From positions 2,535,317 to 2,599,316 of the forward strand of contig CP067345.1 in NCBI GenBank assembly GCA_020641055.1: 64,000 bases of DNA, given 5' to 3'. The notes beneath the pieces are model-generated. The model was not told where the DNA came from and made no database searches. It saw nothing but the letters and a program-made list of their open reading frames with translations. How positions within the stretch are numbered: the stretch's first letter is position 1; every line of letters begins with the position of its first letter. Source of the DNA: Clostridioides sp. ES-S-0010-02 (lineage in GTDB: Bacteria > Bacillota > Clostridia > Peptostreptococcales > Peptostreptococcaceae). The translations under genes were made by a program, and so were the position numbers. This document shows positions 18,936-27,741 of the stretch, piece by piece.

Positions 18936-19163
18936 ATGAAAAGAAAACTTTCAACACGCTTTTTTGGATATATTTGGTTTGTTCATATTCTTTTTAGTGG
19001 CTTTTATATTAAAAAAATTAGTACTAGATACTATGATAGGAATAATAATTCAACCAGTTTTACAGTTGTAATATCCAGTTTTGCATATACACTTGTAAAA
19101 TATATTAAAGCGAAGTATTATACATATATATTTTCAAATAAAATAATTTATTTTATTTACTGA
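18936..19163 (+). pseudogene. Small membrane protein gene, probably frameshifted
   Basis: The promoter and start region (GCTATACTTTT ... GGTGATTATATGAAAAG) closely match those of the zinc-ribbon membrane gene at 34344, so the two are probably related units. The annotated frame starts MKRKLSTRF, but after the T run at about 18960 the next frame gives a hydrophobic stretch (DIFGLFIFFLVAFIL) typical of a membrane helix. The original frame resumes near VVISSFAYTLVKY. This suggests one or two small indels. It could also be a genuine 75-residue protein. Confidence 0.4.
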
Positions 19164-19191
19164 ATATTTTTATTTTTTAGGGGGATGTATT

Positions 19192-19374
19192 GTGTTTAAA
19201 GACAAAATTGATGAATGTGTTCATATAATGACTGCATACATTGTTAGTTTAAAAGAATACTATTCATTTATAGAAACTCAGATTGATGATTTTATTAAAA
19301 GATATGGAGAAGATATTGTAGAGTCTTGTCTTCATAGAATTATGATTTTATTATGTGAATGTGGTTTGGCATAA
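19192..19374 (+). CDS. Small conserved protein, 60 residues (copy 1)
   Basis: The protein is acidic and cysteine-containing, with the pattern HIMTAYI ... FIETQIDDFI ... YGEDIVESCL. A second copy at 35342 conserves this pattern (HILTAYI, FIDTQLDDFI, YGETVVESCL), which argues that both are real. The start is GTG behind AGGGGGA. No known domain is visible. A terminator hairpin follows at 19395. The function is unknown. Confidence 0.75.
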   Translation: MFKDKIDECVHIMTAYIVSLKEYYSFIETQIDDFIKRYGEDIVESCLHRIMILLCECGLA

Positions 19375-19394
19375 AATTTAATTCATCAAAAAGA

Positions 19395-19425
19395 ATAAGA
19401 AGAATTTTATATAAATTCTTCTTAT
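19395..19425. terminator. Hairpin between convergent genes
   Basis: A 13-bp inverted repeat ATAAGAAGAATTT / AAATTCTTCTTAT with a 5-base loop. It lies between the 60-residue protein gene and the convergent amidase gene. Confidence 0.7.
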
Positions 19426-19455
19426 CTAAATATTTAATTTAATAAAGATTTTAAA

Positions 19456-20283
19456 TTACGCTTTTTCTTTTATAAATGCTCTTACTTTATCCATTGTTGA
19501 CCACACATCACTATCATATATTTGTGTAAATTTTTCTCCTGTGCTCTTACTCATTTCTTCCATCTTGCTACAAGCACCTCCGCCAATAACATACAAATTT
19601 TCTGTTTTATATGGCTTATAATCTTTTATATCTGTTACTAAACAGCTTTCATCTTTTCTTTTATAATATAACCCTATTATTTCTGCTGAAACTCTATCAT
19701 CTCCACTATAAACTATTGTATGTTTAATCTGCTTGATATCTCCACCATTTATATTATTATTTAATACGCCTTCTACGATTAACTTAGCCACACCCTCATA
19801 TCCAAGTTTTTCTGCTTTCTCATAATCCTCTTTATTGTCACAAAAAAAACTTTCTATTAATATAGCAGTAGGTTTTGAACTATTTAGAATATACAATCCT
19901 TTATCTAATTTGGCTCCTCTATTTTTAAATACCATACCTAATTTATTACATATTCTAGTTGCATATTCTAAACCTTTATTACTATAATATAACACTTCTG
20001 AGCCTTTTCCTTGACCATCACTTGCATTTAAATGTAACTCTATAAGTAAATCATATTCTCCATTATTAACTTTAGGTATTTTATAAGACTTTTCCTCATT
20101 TTTAGAACTAAACTGTTTTTCAGGGCATATTATTACGCTTACTGTATGCCCTTTTTTCCTAAATATATCTGCTAATATTGGTGCCAATAATTTGTTATAC
20201 TGATATTCATTAACTAATCCATCAGCAGAAGTACATGCACCATTTTTTAGAATACTGTGTCCTACTGTAATACATATTTTCAT
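19456..20283 (-). CDS. Phage-type N-acetylmuramoyl-L-alanine amidase (stray endolysin)
   Basis: A 275-residue lysin. The N-terminal Amidase_3 fold has zinc ligands in TVGHSILKNG and IELHLNAS and the catalytic Glu in ILIESFF. The C-terminal domain (DIKDYKPYKTENLYVIGGGA) matches that of the prophage endolysin at 47968. It has no signal peptide, so it would need a holin or lysis to act outside. There is no holin or tail gene nearby, so it looks like a phage remnant or a domesticated lysin. It is followed upstream by a long non-coding gap. Confidence 0.88.
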   Translation of the reverse strand: MKICITVGHSILKNGACTSADGLVNEYQYNKLLAPILADIFRKKGHTVSVIICPEKQFSSKNEEKSYKIPKVNNGEYDLLIELHLNASDGQGKGSEVLYYSNKGLEYATRICNKLGMVFKNRGAKLDKGLYILNSSKPTAILIESFFCDNKEDYEKAEKLGYEGVAKLIVEGVLNNNINGGDIKQIKHTIVYSGDDRVSAEIIGLYYKRKDESCLVTDIKDYKPYKTENLYVIGGGACSKMEEMSKSTGEKFTQIYDSDVWSTMDKVRAFIKEKA

Positions 20284-20731
20284 AACATTTTACTCCTTTA
20301 ATTAAATTTTATCCATGTATATGTCCCATAATAATGAAAATCTAAATTTATATAAATCATTCATCTTCATAAAAAAAATAATTATCATTTTATTTTTTAT
20401 AAAAATATCACAAATATTCTTAATATTCAATATATAATACATAAGTGGTAATCTAAAACGCATAACTAGACAAAAACATTTTTATTTTCATTTATTTTCA
20501 TCTGATTTGATAAACTTTTATGTGATTCTACTATATAATCTCTATTGTCTATTTTTATTTAAAAATTCGTAAAATTATTAATTGATAATACTTTTTTTAA
20601 CTATAACACTTTTTTATCATTTATATATTTTATAAATACTCTGTTTTAATTTTTTTATGTTAATATCTAATGATTACATTTTTTAGTATAACTTTAGTTA
20701 TATCAAAAATATTTTAAAAATCTTAAATATA

Positions 20732-20826
20732 TTCACACATTCTCATAAATTATGTTATAATGAGAATATTGCGATGACAGTTTTAGATTTTTGACAACTG
20801 GAGTGTAAAATCACTCCCTTTTCTTT
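20732..20826 (+). ncRNA. Candidate small RNA transcription unit
   Basis: A promoter-like pair TTCACA (20732-20737) and TATAAT (20756-20761), 18 bases apart, is followed by a hairpin GGAGTG / CACTCC (20800-20817) and a T-rich tail. A dyad ATTCTCAT / ATGAGAAT (20739-20746, 20760-20767) surrounds the -10 box and could be an operator. The predicted transcript is about 60 bases and non-coding. Only promoter and terminator resemblance supports it. Confidence 0.4.
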
Positions 20827-20957
20827 TTACTAATTATGATAAATATTTAGTTAATACTAATATGCTATTATATAAAGTAAATATAAAAAATAAACTTTGT
20901 TATATGTACATTTTGCATTAATGCAAAAATGAATTTCATATATATTTCTCACAATAG

Positions 20958-20979
20958 GAGTGCTATGGCACTCTTTTTT
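20958..20979 (+). terminator. Orphan terminator
   Basis: The hairpin GAGTGC / GCACTC with a 4-base loop is followed by TTTTTT. No protein gene precedes it on this strand, so it may end a second small RNA or readthrough from the unit at 20732. Confidence 0.6.
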
Positions 20980-21263
20980 GTTTTTTATAATTATGTGAAA
21001 TATTCAGATACCATGTAATAAACCTTCATTTTTCAATTTTATATAAGAATCAATCATTAGATAAATACTATCTTTTTTATCTTAATATTATCCAAATCAG
21101 CACATAATAAATCCAATGTATCTTCTTAATATCACATAAGAAGATTCTAATCAATTTTAGTATCCTAAATTATTTTGCAAAACCAAATTAATTTGATTTA
21201 ATAGTAATTCAATTAAAATGTGTAAGTACTGTACCAATATAGAAAGTATAGAAATCTAGATTG

Positions 21264-21320
21264 TTGACAAACTTAAAAATAAAACATACAATAACATTGT
21301 AAATTAAATTAACACTGTTA
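21264..21320 (+). promoter_or_regulatory. Promoter and likely TetR operator
   Basis: TTGACA (21264-21269) and TACAAT (21287-21292) are spaced 17 bases apart. Overlapping the start site is an inverted repeat TAACATTGT / ACACTGTTA (21292-21300 and 21312-21320, one mismatch). This is the expected position for an autoregulatory TetR operator. Confidence 0.75.
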
Positions 21321-21338
21321 AGTTAAAGAGGTGATTAT

Positions 21339-21968
21339 ATGAGTGTCAAAGAAAGACGTAAAAAGGAAAAAATAGAAATGAAGAAAAAAATTATGGATGC
21401 TGCCATTGAAATTATCAATCAAGAAGGATATGAAAATTTATCAATTAGAAAAATTGCTACAAAAATAGAATATTCTCCAACTACTATTTATCTTTACTAC
21501 AAAGATAAGGCACAGATTATTAATGATATGGCTAATGAACTTTATAATAAAATAGAAAATGATTCTATTACTGTTATGGATAAGTACTCCTCATTTTCAG
21601 TAGATAAACAAATCAGAGAAATTATGCTTACTTTTATCAAAATTCTTTCTAGCAATCCAGAAATGACAAAAGCCATAATGTATAGTGGAATAAATATTAT
21701 ATTTGCATCTCAAAATACTGCTAGTACTCCTGCTAATAATGGTATAGAGATGTTTGATAAACTTCTTGCTATTGGAATTAAGCAAAAAATATTTAAACCA
21801 AACATAGATAATGCTTCTTGGATGCTTATAAGTGCATTATTAGGTTTTGTTTTATGTGCTGTTGAAAATCACTTGTATTCTTTACATAACTTCCCACAAT
21901 TTATAGACAATTTCGTGGATATTTTACTTGGAGGAATTTACAATGAGCATTCACATCAAAAATCTTAA
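21339..21968 (+). CDS. TetR-family regulator
   Basis: A 209-residue regulator with the N-terminal TetR HTH (LSIRKIATKIEYSPTTIYLYY) and a C-terminal ligand-binding domain. It is the first gene of a three-gene unit whose other members are an FMN-binding membrane protein and a flavodoxin. The next gene overlaps its end by 26 bases. The palindrome over its own promoter suggests self-repression. The inducer is unknown. Confidence 0.92.
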   Translation: MSVKERRKKEKIEMKKKIMDAAIEIINQEGYENLSIRKIATKIEYSPTTIYLYYKDKAQIINDMANELYNKIENDSITVMDKYSSFSVDKQIREIMLTFIKILSSNPEMTKAIMYSGINIIFASQNTASTPANNGIEMFDKLLAIGIKQKIFKPNIDNASWMLISALLGFVLCAVENHLYSLHNFPQFIDNFVDILLGGIYNEHSHQKS

Positions 21969-22356
21969 TAAGAAAAATAAATTTTTAAGAATTCTAAAAG
22001 TATTAATAGTTTTATTTTTTATATTTATATGTATTATTATTGTAGCTGTAGTTAATTTGAAACCAGAAAAATTAGTAGTACAAAATATAAATCCTACTAA
22101 AATAAAAAATGGTACTTATCTTGGAAATGCTGATAATGGTCTAGTAAAAGCTACTGTATCTGTCAAAGTTAACAATGGAGTAATAAAAGATATTCATATA
22201 TTGAAACATGACACTCTTTTAGGTAAACCAGCTGAAAAGATTGTAAATAATATTATTAAGCAACAATCTTTAGAAGTGGATGCTATAACTTCTGCAACTT
22301 ACAGCAGTGATACTATACGAAAAGCTATAGAAAATGCTTTACAAAAAGGAGAGTAA
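21943..22356 (+). CDS. Membrane-anchored FMN-binding domain protein
   Basis: A 137-residue protein with one N-terminal membrane segment (about residues 17-38) and an extracellular FMN_bind domain. The ITSATYSS motif near residue 110 resembles the threonine site used for covalent FMN attachment in NqrC/RnfG-type proteins. GGAGG places the start at MSIHIKN, overlapping the tetR gene. With the flavodoxin gene 3 bases downstream it suggests a small electron-transfer route across the membrane; the partner is unknown. Confidence 0.85.
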   Translation: MSIHIKNLNKKNKFLRILKVLIVLFFIFICIIIVAVVNLKPEKLVVQNINPTKIKNGTYLGNADNGLVKATVSVKVNNGVIKDIHILKHDTLLGKPAEKIVNNIIKQQSLEVDAITSATYSSDTIRKAIENALQKGE

Positions 22357-22359
22357 AAT

Positions 22360-22836
22360 ATGGATACTATTATTGTATATTCAAGTAAATATGGTTGTAC
22401 AACAGACTGTGAAAATATATTAAAAAGTAAACTATCAAATAATGTTACTATTGTTGATATTAAGGATAAAAACAGTAAAATTGAATTATCAAAATTTGAT
22501 ACAGTTATTATTGGAAGTTCAATATATGTGGGTTCAGTTTCAAAAGAAATTCGTACATTCTGTAATGATAATATAGAGTCATTAAACCAAAAGAAAGTTG
22601 GAATTTTTCTTTGTTGCGCATTCTCTGAACAGACGGATAAATATCTATCAAGTAATTTCCCATCATCATTATTAAAGAGTGCAAAATCAATAAGTGTATT
22701 TGGTGGTGAAGCTAGATTAGAGAAAATGAAATTTTTTGATAAATTGATTATGAAGTCAGTTACAAAAAATGATTACAATGGTTTGAAAATATCACAGGAT
22801 AATATAGATAATTTTTTAAGAAATTTTAATGACTAA
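22360..22836 (+). CDS. Flavodoxin-domain protein
   Basis: A 158-residue flavodoxin fold protein with the FMN phosphate loop YSSKYGCTT at the N terminus and GSSIYVGSV near residue 51. It resembles the menaquinone-dependent protoporphyrinogen oxidase (HemG) type of flavodoxin, but no heme genes are nearby. It is third in the TetR operon, 3 bases after the FMN-binding gene, and probably trades electrons with that protein. Confidence 0.88.
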   Translation: MDTIIVYSSKYGCTTDCENILKSKLSNNVTIVDIKDKNSKIELSKFDTVIIGSSIYVGSVSKEIRTFCNDNIESLNQKKVGIFLCCAFSEQTDKYLSSNFPSSLLKSAKSISVFGGEARLEKMKFFDKLIMKSVTKNDYNGLKISQDNIDNFLRNFND

Positions 22837-23062
22837 AATAAGCTATACTCTTCGTTAACAATCCCATCTACCCCTACTTTATGGCAAAGAGCTCAAAAGT
22901 CATGGAATGTTTTACCATATATTTTTATATCAAAAGTTACATAACTTTCCCTTATATAACTTTTGATATAAAATATAATAAAGTATACAATATGTTTTCA
23001 CATTTAAACTTGAACATTATAAAACAAAAACTATTATATTTACTACATTGGAGATGATACTT

Positions 23063-23662
23063 ATGGGAAAAGTTAAAATCAGACTAGCAAAGGAAACAGA
23101 TGCTGAAGAAATATTAGAAATATATACACCATATATCACTAATACAGCAATTACTTTTGAATATGATATACCAAATATTAGTGATTTTAAAAATAGAATA
23201 AAAACAATTTGTTCAAAATATCCATATCTAGTATGTTTAATTGATGAAAAAATTGTTGGATATACTTATGCTCATGAACATAATGAAAGAACTGCTTATC
23301 AATGGAATGCTGGATTATCAATTTATATTGATGAAAGGTTTGTAAGTTGTAAAATAGGCATAGCTCTTTATAATTCAATAATAGATATATTAAAATTACA
23401 AAATATTCAAAACTTATATGTTAGCATTGCATCGCCTAATATTAAAAGCGAAAGACTTCACCAACACTTTGGTTTCAAACCATGTGGAATTTATCATAAT
23501 ACAGGATATAAGTTTGGTAGTTGGCATGATGTTATGTTATTTGAAAAATACATAGGTACTCATCCTATAAAACCAGACTACATAAAAACAATCAAACAAA
23601 TTGATACGAAAGAAATCGACACTATTTTAAAAAAAAGCAGTCTTCTTGTCAAATTACTTTAA
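23063..23662 (+). CDS. GNAT N-acetyltransferase (phosphinothricin acetyltransferase-like)
   Basis: An acetyl-CoA-dependent N-acetyltransferase of 199 residues. It has the PAT-like pattern IRLAKETDAEEILEIY, a conserved arginine patch near ITFEYDIP, and the C-terminal YKFGSWHDVMLFEK. Family members acetylate phosphinothricin, methionine sulfoximine or similar small amines, and the real substrate is unknown. GGAG at 9 bases fixes the ATG at 23063. It is monocistronic and has a strong terminator. Confidence 0.88.
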   Translation: MGKVKIRLAKETDAEEILEIYTPYITNTAITFEYDIPNISDFKNRIKTICSKYPYLVCLIDEKIVGYTYAHEHNERTAYQWNAGLSIYIDERFVSCKIGIALYNSIIDILKLQNIQNLYVSIASPNIKSERLHQHFGFKPCGIYHNTGYKFGSWHDVMLFEKYIGTHPIKPDYIKTIKQIDTKEIDTILKKSSLLVKLL

Positions 23663-23691
23663 AATAAAAACTTTAAATAAACCAAAATAAA

Positions 23692-23745
23692 AATAAGAAA
23701 GTAACTTTAAAATAAGTATTTTAAAGTTACTTTCTTATTTTTTAT
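23692..23745 (+). terminator. Strong terminator after the acetyltransferase gene
   Basis: A perfect 23-bp inverted repeat (23692-23714 with 23717-23739) has a 2-base loop and is followed by a T run. Confidence 0.9.
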
Positions 23746-23853
23746 TAAATTTTATAATAATAGTCATATTAACGTAAATACTATAAAAAGAGTTTAAATT
23801 TATTTATTTAGTAAAATTAAATCAAAATAGAAAAAATGGAAGGAGAATAATTG

Positions 23854-24519
23854 ATGATAAAACTGATTGGTATATTAATAGTTGTGATTGGATTTATACT
23901 TAAAATTGATACATTATTTACTGTATTATTAGCAGGAATAGCAACAGGACTTGTAGCAGGATTAGATTTTAACCAAATCTTTACAACTCTAGGAGATTCT
24001 TTTGTCTCAAATAGAGGTGTGTCATTGTTTATACTAACATTACCTGTAATTGGTGTTTTAGAAAGATATGGATTAAAACAAAGAGCAGTTTCTCTAATAG
24101 AAAAATTACAAAGACTCACAACAGGAAAAGTACTGAGTATATATATGTTTGCTAGACAAATAGCTGGAGCCTTATCAATAAGAATGAGTGGACATCCTCA
24201 ATTTGTAAGACCACTTGTTAACCCCATGGCACAAGCTGCTGGATTAAGCAATAGTGATGAATTAAAAGAATCAGACGAAGAAGCTATAAAAGCATTATCT
24301 GCTGCATCAGAAAACTATGGTAACTTCTATGGTCAAAACTTATTTGCAGGTAGCAGTGGAGTTTTACTTATAGCATCTACTCTTACTCAATTTGGATATA
24401 ATGTAACTGGAATTGAGATTGTAAAAGCTAATATCATTATGGCCGTAATAGCATTTATAGCTGCCACAATCCAATTTACTCTATATGATAAAAAATTAAA
24501 TAAAAGTCATAAGAGATAG
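23854..24519 (+). CDS. 5-oxoproline transporter, DUF969 subunit
   Basis: A 221-residue polytopic membrane protein of the DUF969 family, with GHPQFVRPLVNPMAQAA and ASENYGNFYGQNLFAG. DUF969 and DUF979 proteins form a two-subunit permease genetically linked to pyroglutamyl peptidase, as here. AGGAG puts the start at the ATG at 23854 rather than the TTG at 23851. The next gene follows after 21 bases. Confidence 0.9.
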   Translation: MIKLIGILIVVIGFILKIDTLFTVLLAGIATGLVAGLDFNQIFTTLGDSFVSNRGVSLFILTLPVIGVLERYGLKQRAVSLIEKLQRLTTGKVLSIYMFARQIAGALSIRMSGHPQFVRPLVNPMAQAAGLSNSDELKESDEEAIKALSAASENYGNFYGQNLFAGSSGVLLIASTLTQFGYNVTGIEIVKANIIMAVIAFIAATIQFTLYDKKLNKSHKR

Positions 24520-24540
24520 ATTTATTTAGGAGGTATAAAA

Positions 24541-25473
24541 GTGCAAAATTTTATAAACATATCATTAGAAATTTTTTATGCATTAATGGGGCTTTTAATG
24601 ATTGTCATAGCATACAGGTCTTTTACTACAATAGACAATAATAAAAAATACGGTACATCATTATTTTGGATACTAATATCACTACCATTTATATTTGGAA
24701 GATTAATTCCAGCTAATATAATAGGAATCATACTAATATTATCTAGTTTATTAACACTTACTAAACAAGTCATATTTGCAAAATACGAAGAGCCAAATGA
24801 AAATTTTGGGAAAGAACAGGCAGACAAACTTAAAAATAAAATATTCATACCATCATTAATATTAGCTTTTGCAGCAGTAATTGTAGCTATGAGTCTTTCT
24901 AATTTCGATAATTCTTCACAGTTTGCAATAGGTGTAGGTTCAATAATTGCACTAATATCTGCTCTTATAATAACCAAATCAAAATCATCTACCTCAGTTC
25001 ATGATGGTTCAAGATTATTGCAACAAATGGGACCAGCTAGCATGCTACCACAACTTTTGGTTGCATTAGGTGCTTTGTTTACTCAAGCTGGAGTTGGCGA
25101 AGTTATCTCAGGTATGATATCAGGAGTAGTTCCTACTGACAATAGATTATTTGGCGTTATAGCTTATGTATTGGGTATGGTTATATTTACTATGATAATG
25201 GGAAATGCATTTGCTGCATTTTCAGTCATAACGGCAGGAATTGGAATTCCTTTTGTATTGTCTCAAGGTGGAAATCCTGCTATAATTGGAGCATTAGCAT
25301 TAACAGCAGGATATTGTGGAACTCTACTTACTCCAATGGCAGCTAATTTTAATATAGTTCCAGCCGCTTTACTTGAATGTAAAAATGATTATGTTGTTAT
25401 AAAGTATCAAGCACCAGTTGCTTTAATATTAATTGTAGCACACATATTAGTAATGTATTTTTTAGGATTTTGA
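24541..25473 (+). CDS. 5-oxoproline transporter, DUF979 subunit
   Basis: A 310-residue membrane protein of the DUF979 family with about eight to nine hydrophobic segments. Conserved parts are GPASMLPQLLVALGALFTQ and GYCGTLLTPMAANFN. It is the second permease subunit beside the DUF969 protein. The start codon is GTG behind AGGAGG. The pyroglutamyl peptidase gene lies 20 bases downstream, supporting a joint role in using pyroglutamyl peptides or 5-oxoproline. Confidence 0.9.
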   Translation: MQNFINISLEIFYALMGLLMIVIAYRSFTTIDNNKKYGTSLFWILISLPFIFGRLIPANIIGIILILSSLLTLTKQVIFAKYEEPNENFGKEQADKLKNKIFIPSLILAFAAVIVAMSLSNFDNSSQFAIGVGSIIALISALIITKSKSSTSVHDGSRLLQQMGPASMLPQLLVALGALFTQAGVGEVISGMISGVVPTDNRLFGVIAYVLGMVIFTMIMGNAFAAFSVITAGIGIPFVLSQGGNPAIIGALALTAGYCGTLLTPMAANFNIVPAALLECKNDYVVIKYQAPVALILIVAHILVMYFLGF

Positions 25474-25493
25474 TATAAATAGGAGGTAAAATA

Positions 25494-26135
25494 ATGAAAG
25501 TTTTATTAACAGGGTTTGACCCATTTGGTGGAGAACCAATTAATCCCGCTCAAGAAGCTGTCGAAAGGGTCAAAGATAATATAAATGGCTCAGAAATTAT
25601 AAAAATAACTATACCAACAGTTATGACAAAATCTGTTGAAGCAATAGATAAAGCTATTCAAAAACACAGCCCTGATATAGTAATATCAGTCGGACAAGCA
25701 GGAGGTAGATTTGATATTACACCTGAGAGAGTTGCTATAAATGTAGATGATTTTAGAATAAAAGATAATGAAGGAAATCAGGTTATAGACACGGTTATAA
25801 AAGAAGATGGTCAACCTGCATATTTTTCAAAATTACCTGTAAAAGCTATGGTAAAACATATGAATGAAAATAAAATTCCAGCTAGTGTTTCAAATACTGC
25901 AGGTACATTTGTTTGCAATCATGTAATGTATGGAATTCTTTACATGATAGATAAAAAATATCCTAATATAAAAGGAGGCTTCATACACATACCATACATG
26001 ACTTCTCAAATAATAGATAAAAAGAATACACCATTTATGTCTTTAGAAGAAATAGTTAAAGGTTTGGAATTAGCCATAGAAGCTTGTGTAATCTACAAAG
26101 ATGATATAAAAGAAATTGGTGGTGAAATTTCATAA
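25494..26135 (+). CDS. pcp: Pyroglutamyl-peptidase I
   Basis: A cysteine peptidase that removes N-terminal 5-oxoproline from peptides. Over 213 residues it has the N-terminal [11 protein letters not shown], the Glu-containing ITPERVAIN, the catalytic Cys in [10 protein letters not shown] and the His in GFIHIPY, so the triad is complete. It is the last gene of the DUF969-DUF979-pcp operon, with AGGAGG upstream and a terminator at 26194. Confidence 0.96.
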   Translation: MKVLLTGFDPFGGEPINPAQEAVERVKDNINGSEIIKITIPTVMTKSVEAIDKAIQKHSPDIVISVGQAGGRFDITPERVAINVDDFRIKDNEGNQVIDTVIKEDGQPAYFSKLPVKAMVKHMNENKIPASVSNTAGTFVCNHVMYGILYMIDKKYPNIKGGFIHIPYMTSQIIDKKNTPFMSLEEIVKGLELAIEACVIYKDDIKEIGGEIS

Positions 26136-26193
26136 AAAATATCTAAAATAAATTTTTTAAATTATAAATGAAAATAGACATTTTTTTAAATAT

Positions 26194-26240
26194 AGACTGT
26201 AAGTATATTTGTTTAAATTCAAATTTACCTACAGTCTTTT
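26194..26240 (+). terminator. Terminator after pcp
   Basis: A near-perfect 18-bp stem (AGACTGTAAGTATATTTG / CAAATTTACCTACAGTCT) is followed by TTTT. Confidence 0.8.
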
Positions 26241-26268
26241 ACAATATGTACAATCTTCAAATGTAAAA

Positions 26269-26601
26269 TTAAATTCTATTCTGTTCTCCCCACTCACACA
26301 TTGCATCTAAAATCTTAATCAAAGACTTCCCTCTCTTTGATAAACTGTATTCTACTTTAGGTGGTATTTGAGGATATTCAGTACGAATAATCAAATCATC
26401 TGCTTCTAATTCCTTTAAAGATAAACTCAGAGTCTTATAAGAAATAGTCTTTATATAACGTTTTAGTTCATTATATCTAACAACTTTAAATTCAGCAAGG
26501 CAATAGAGAATTACCATCTTGTATTTTCCATTAATCAGTGAAAGTGTATAACTAAACCCTGTTTCACTTAAATCTGCTTGTGAGATACAATCCATATCCA
26601 T
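26269..26601 (-). CDS. HxlR-family regulator (copy 1)
   Basis: A 110-residue MarR-like winged-helix regulator of the HxlR family. It shows INGKYKMVILYCL, the HTH around ISYKTLSLSLKELEADDLI and the wing PPKVEYSLSKRGKSL. It is divergent from the flavin reductase-like gene at 26972, its likely target. AAAGGAGA precedes the ATG. It is related to the HxlR protein at 36151, with the same PPKVEYSLSKRG and CxWGE tail. Many family members respond to aldehydes or redox stress. Confidence 0.92.
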   Translation of the reverse strand: MDMDCISQADLSETGFSYTLSLINGKYKMVILYCLAEFKVVRYNELKRYIKTISYKTLSLSLKELEADDLIIRTEYPQIPPKVEYSLSKRGKSLIKILDAMCEWGEQNRI

Positions 26602-26839
26602 GTGCTACACTCTCCTTTAGGTTAGTATTGAACAAAAATGTGCGTACTTGTCTTTTAGCTAATTTATAATAAAATTATAGTGTAAGAACAATTAAAAGTC
26701 AATTTGCTATAATACATATAAATTCTACTTAATACTAGTACTTTAGCATATTGTCAAATTTTAATTTATTTACTCTTTAATTCAAGTTATAAAAAACTTC
26801 TAACAAATGTAGTTTCATATCACTGATAAATTTAGTAAT

Positions 26840-26859
26840 AGGAGGTGTTTTAAATGTAA
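26840..26859 (+). other. Ribosome-binding site followed by ATG-TAA
   Basis: AGGAGGT (26840-26846) is followed at good spacing by ATG (26854) and immediately TAA. It lies in the leader of the flavin reductase-like gene. It may be a start-stop element or the trace of a lost small gene; nothing else supports a function. Confidence 0.3.
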
Positions 26860-26971
26860 ATCTAAGAACAAATGGAATATACCTGTACTTATAGATTCAT
26901 AGAAAACCTATTTTAGAAAAAGCAAAGACCCTTGAATATCTATTAAATAAATTTTACTGGAGGAATTTCTA

Positions 26972-27592
26972 ATGAAAGTTTTATTAATAAATGGTAGCCC
27001 AAACCAATACGGGTGTACTTATACAGCATTAAATGAAGTTGCTAAAACATTAAATAAGCACGACATTGAAACCGAAATATTATATTTAGGTAAAAAACCA
27101 ATACCAGGTTGTATTGCTTGCTCATCATGCTTTCAAACCGGCAAATGTACTTGGAATGATAAGGTCAATGAGTTAGCGAAAGAACTAGATAATATTGATG
27201 GTATTATTGTTGGTTCACCTGTATATTATTCTGGTGCAAGTGGACAACTAACTTCATTTCTTGACCGCTTATTTTTTTCAGCTGGAAGTAAAATGGCAAA
27301 GAAACTTGGTGCATCAGTTGTATCATGTCGACGTGGTGGAGCAACTGCAACATTTGACCAACTAAATAAATATTTCTCAATCAGTAATATGCCTATTGTA
27401 TCATCACAGTACTGGAATCAGGTTCATGGTTTTACACCAGAGGATGTTATGAAAGATAAAGAGGGATTACAAACTATGAGAACTTTAGGTGAAAACATGG
27501 CATGGCTTCTTAAGTGTATTTCAGCTGGGCAAAAAACAGGAGTCAAAGACCCTCAATATGAAGAAAAAATTATGACTAATTTTATACAATAA
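26972..27592 (+). CDS. NADPH-dependent FMN reductase / iron-sulfur flavoprotein family
   Basis: A 206-residue flavodoxin-like reductase with the N-terminal LLINGSPNQYGCTYTAL and the cysteine segment PGCIACSSCFQTGKC, as in iron-sulfur flavoproteins of anaerobes. The FMN-contact region is IVGSPVYYSGASGQLTSFLD. GGAGG precedes the ATG. It is read away from an HxlR regulator, which suggests induction by a toxic electrophile or redox signal. The exact substrate is unknown. Confidence 0.88.
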   Translation: MKVLLINGSPNQYGCTYTALNEVAKTLNKHDIETEILYLGKKPIPGCIACSSCFQTGKCTWNDKVNELAKELDNIDGIIVGSPVYYSGASGQLTSFLDRLFFSAGSKMAKKLGASVVSCRRGGATATFDQLNKYFSISNMPIVSSQYWNQVHGFTPEDVMKDKEGLQTMRTLGENMAWLLKCISAGQKTGVKDPQYEEKIMTNFIQ

Positions 27593-27676
27593 ATAATTTG
27601 GTTTTATTAATTGTTAATTTAAAATTAAAGTGATACTTAATAAATGGAATAGCGCATAGAAAGCAGTATAATACCT

Positions 27677-27725
27677 AAATAGTGGTTTTGATTCTATTTA
27701 TATCAAAACCACTATTTTATTATTT
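27677..27725. terminator. Terminator between convergent genes
   Basis: A perfect 16-bp inverted repeat AAATAGTGGTTTTGAT / ATCAAAACCACTATTT is followed by TTATTATT. It closes the flavin reductase gene. Confidence 0.85.
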
Positions 27726-27741
27726 AATCTGTTTAAAACGA

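Larger units (their letters stand above)
20284..21263. other. Long intergenic region without protein genes
   Basis: About 1 kb of very AT-rich sequence with no convincing reading frame. It holds two orphan terminator-like hairpins on the plus strand (20800-20826 and 20958-20979). It also holds a promoter-like dyad near 20739-20767, and a GCATAACTAGACAAA motif near 20461 that recurs near 35925. See the separate entries. Confidence 0.6.
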
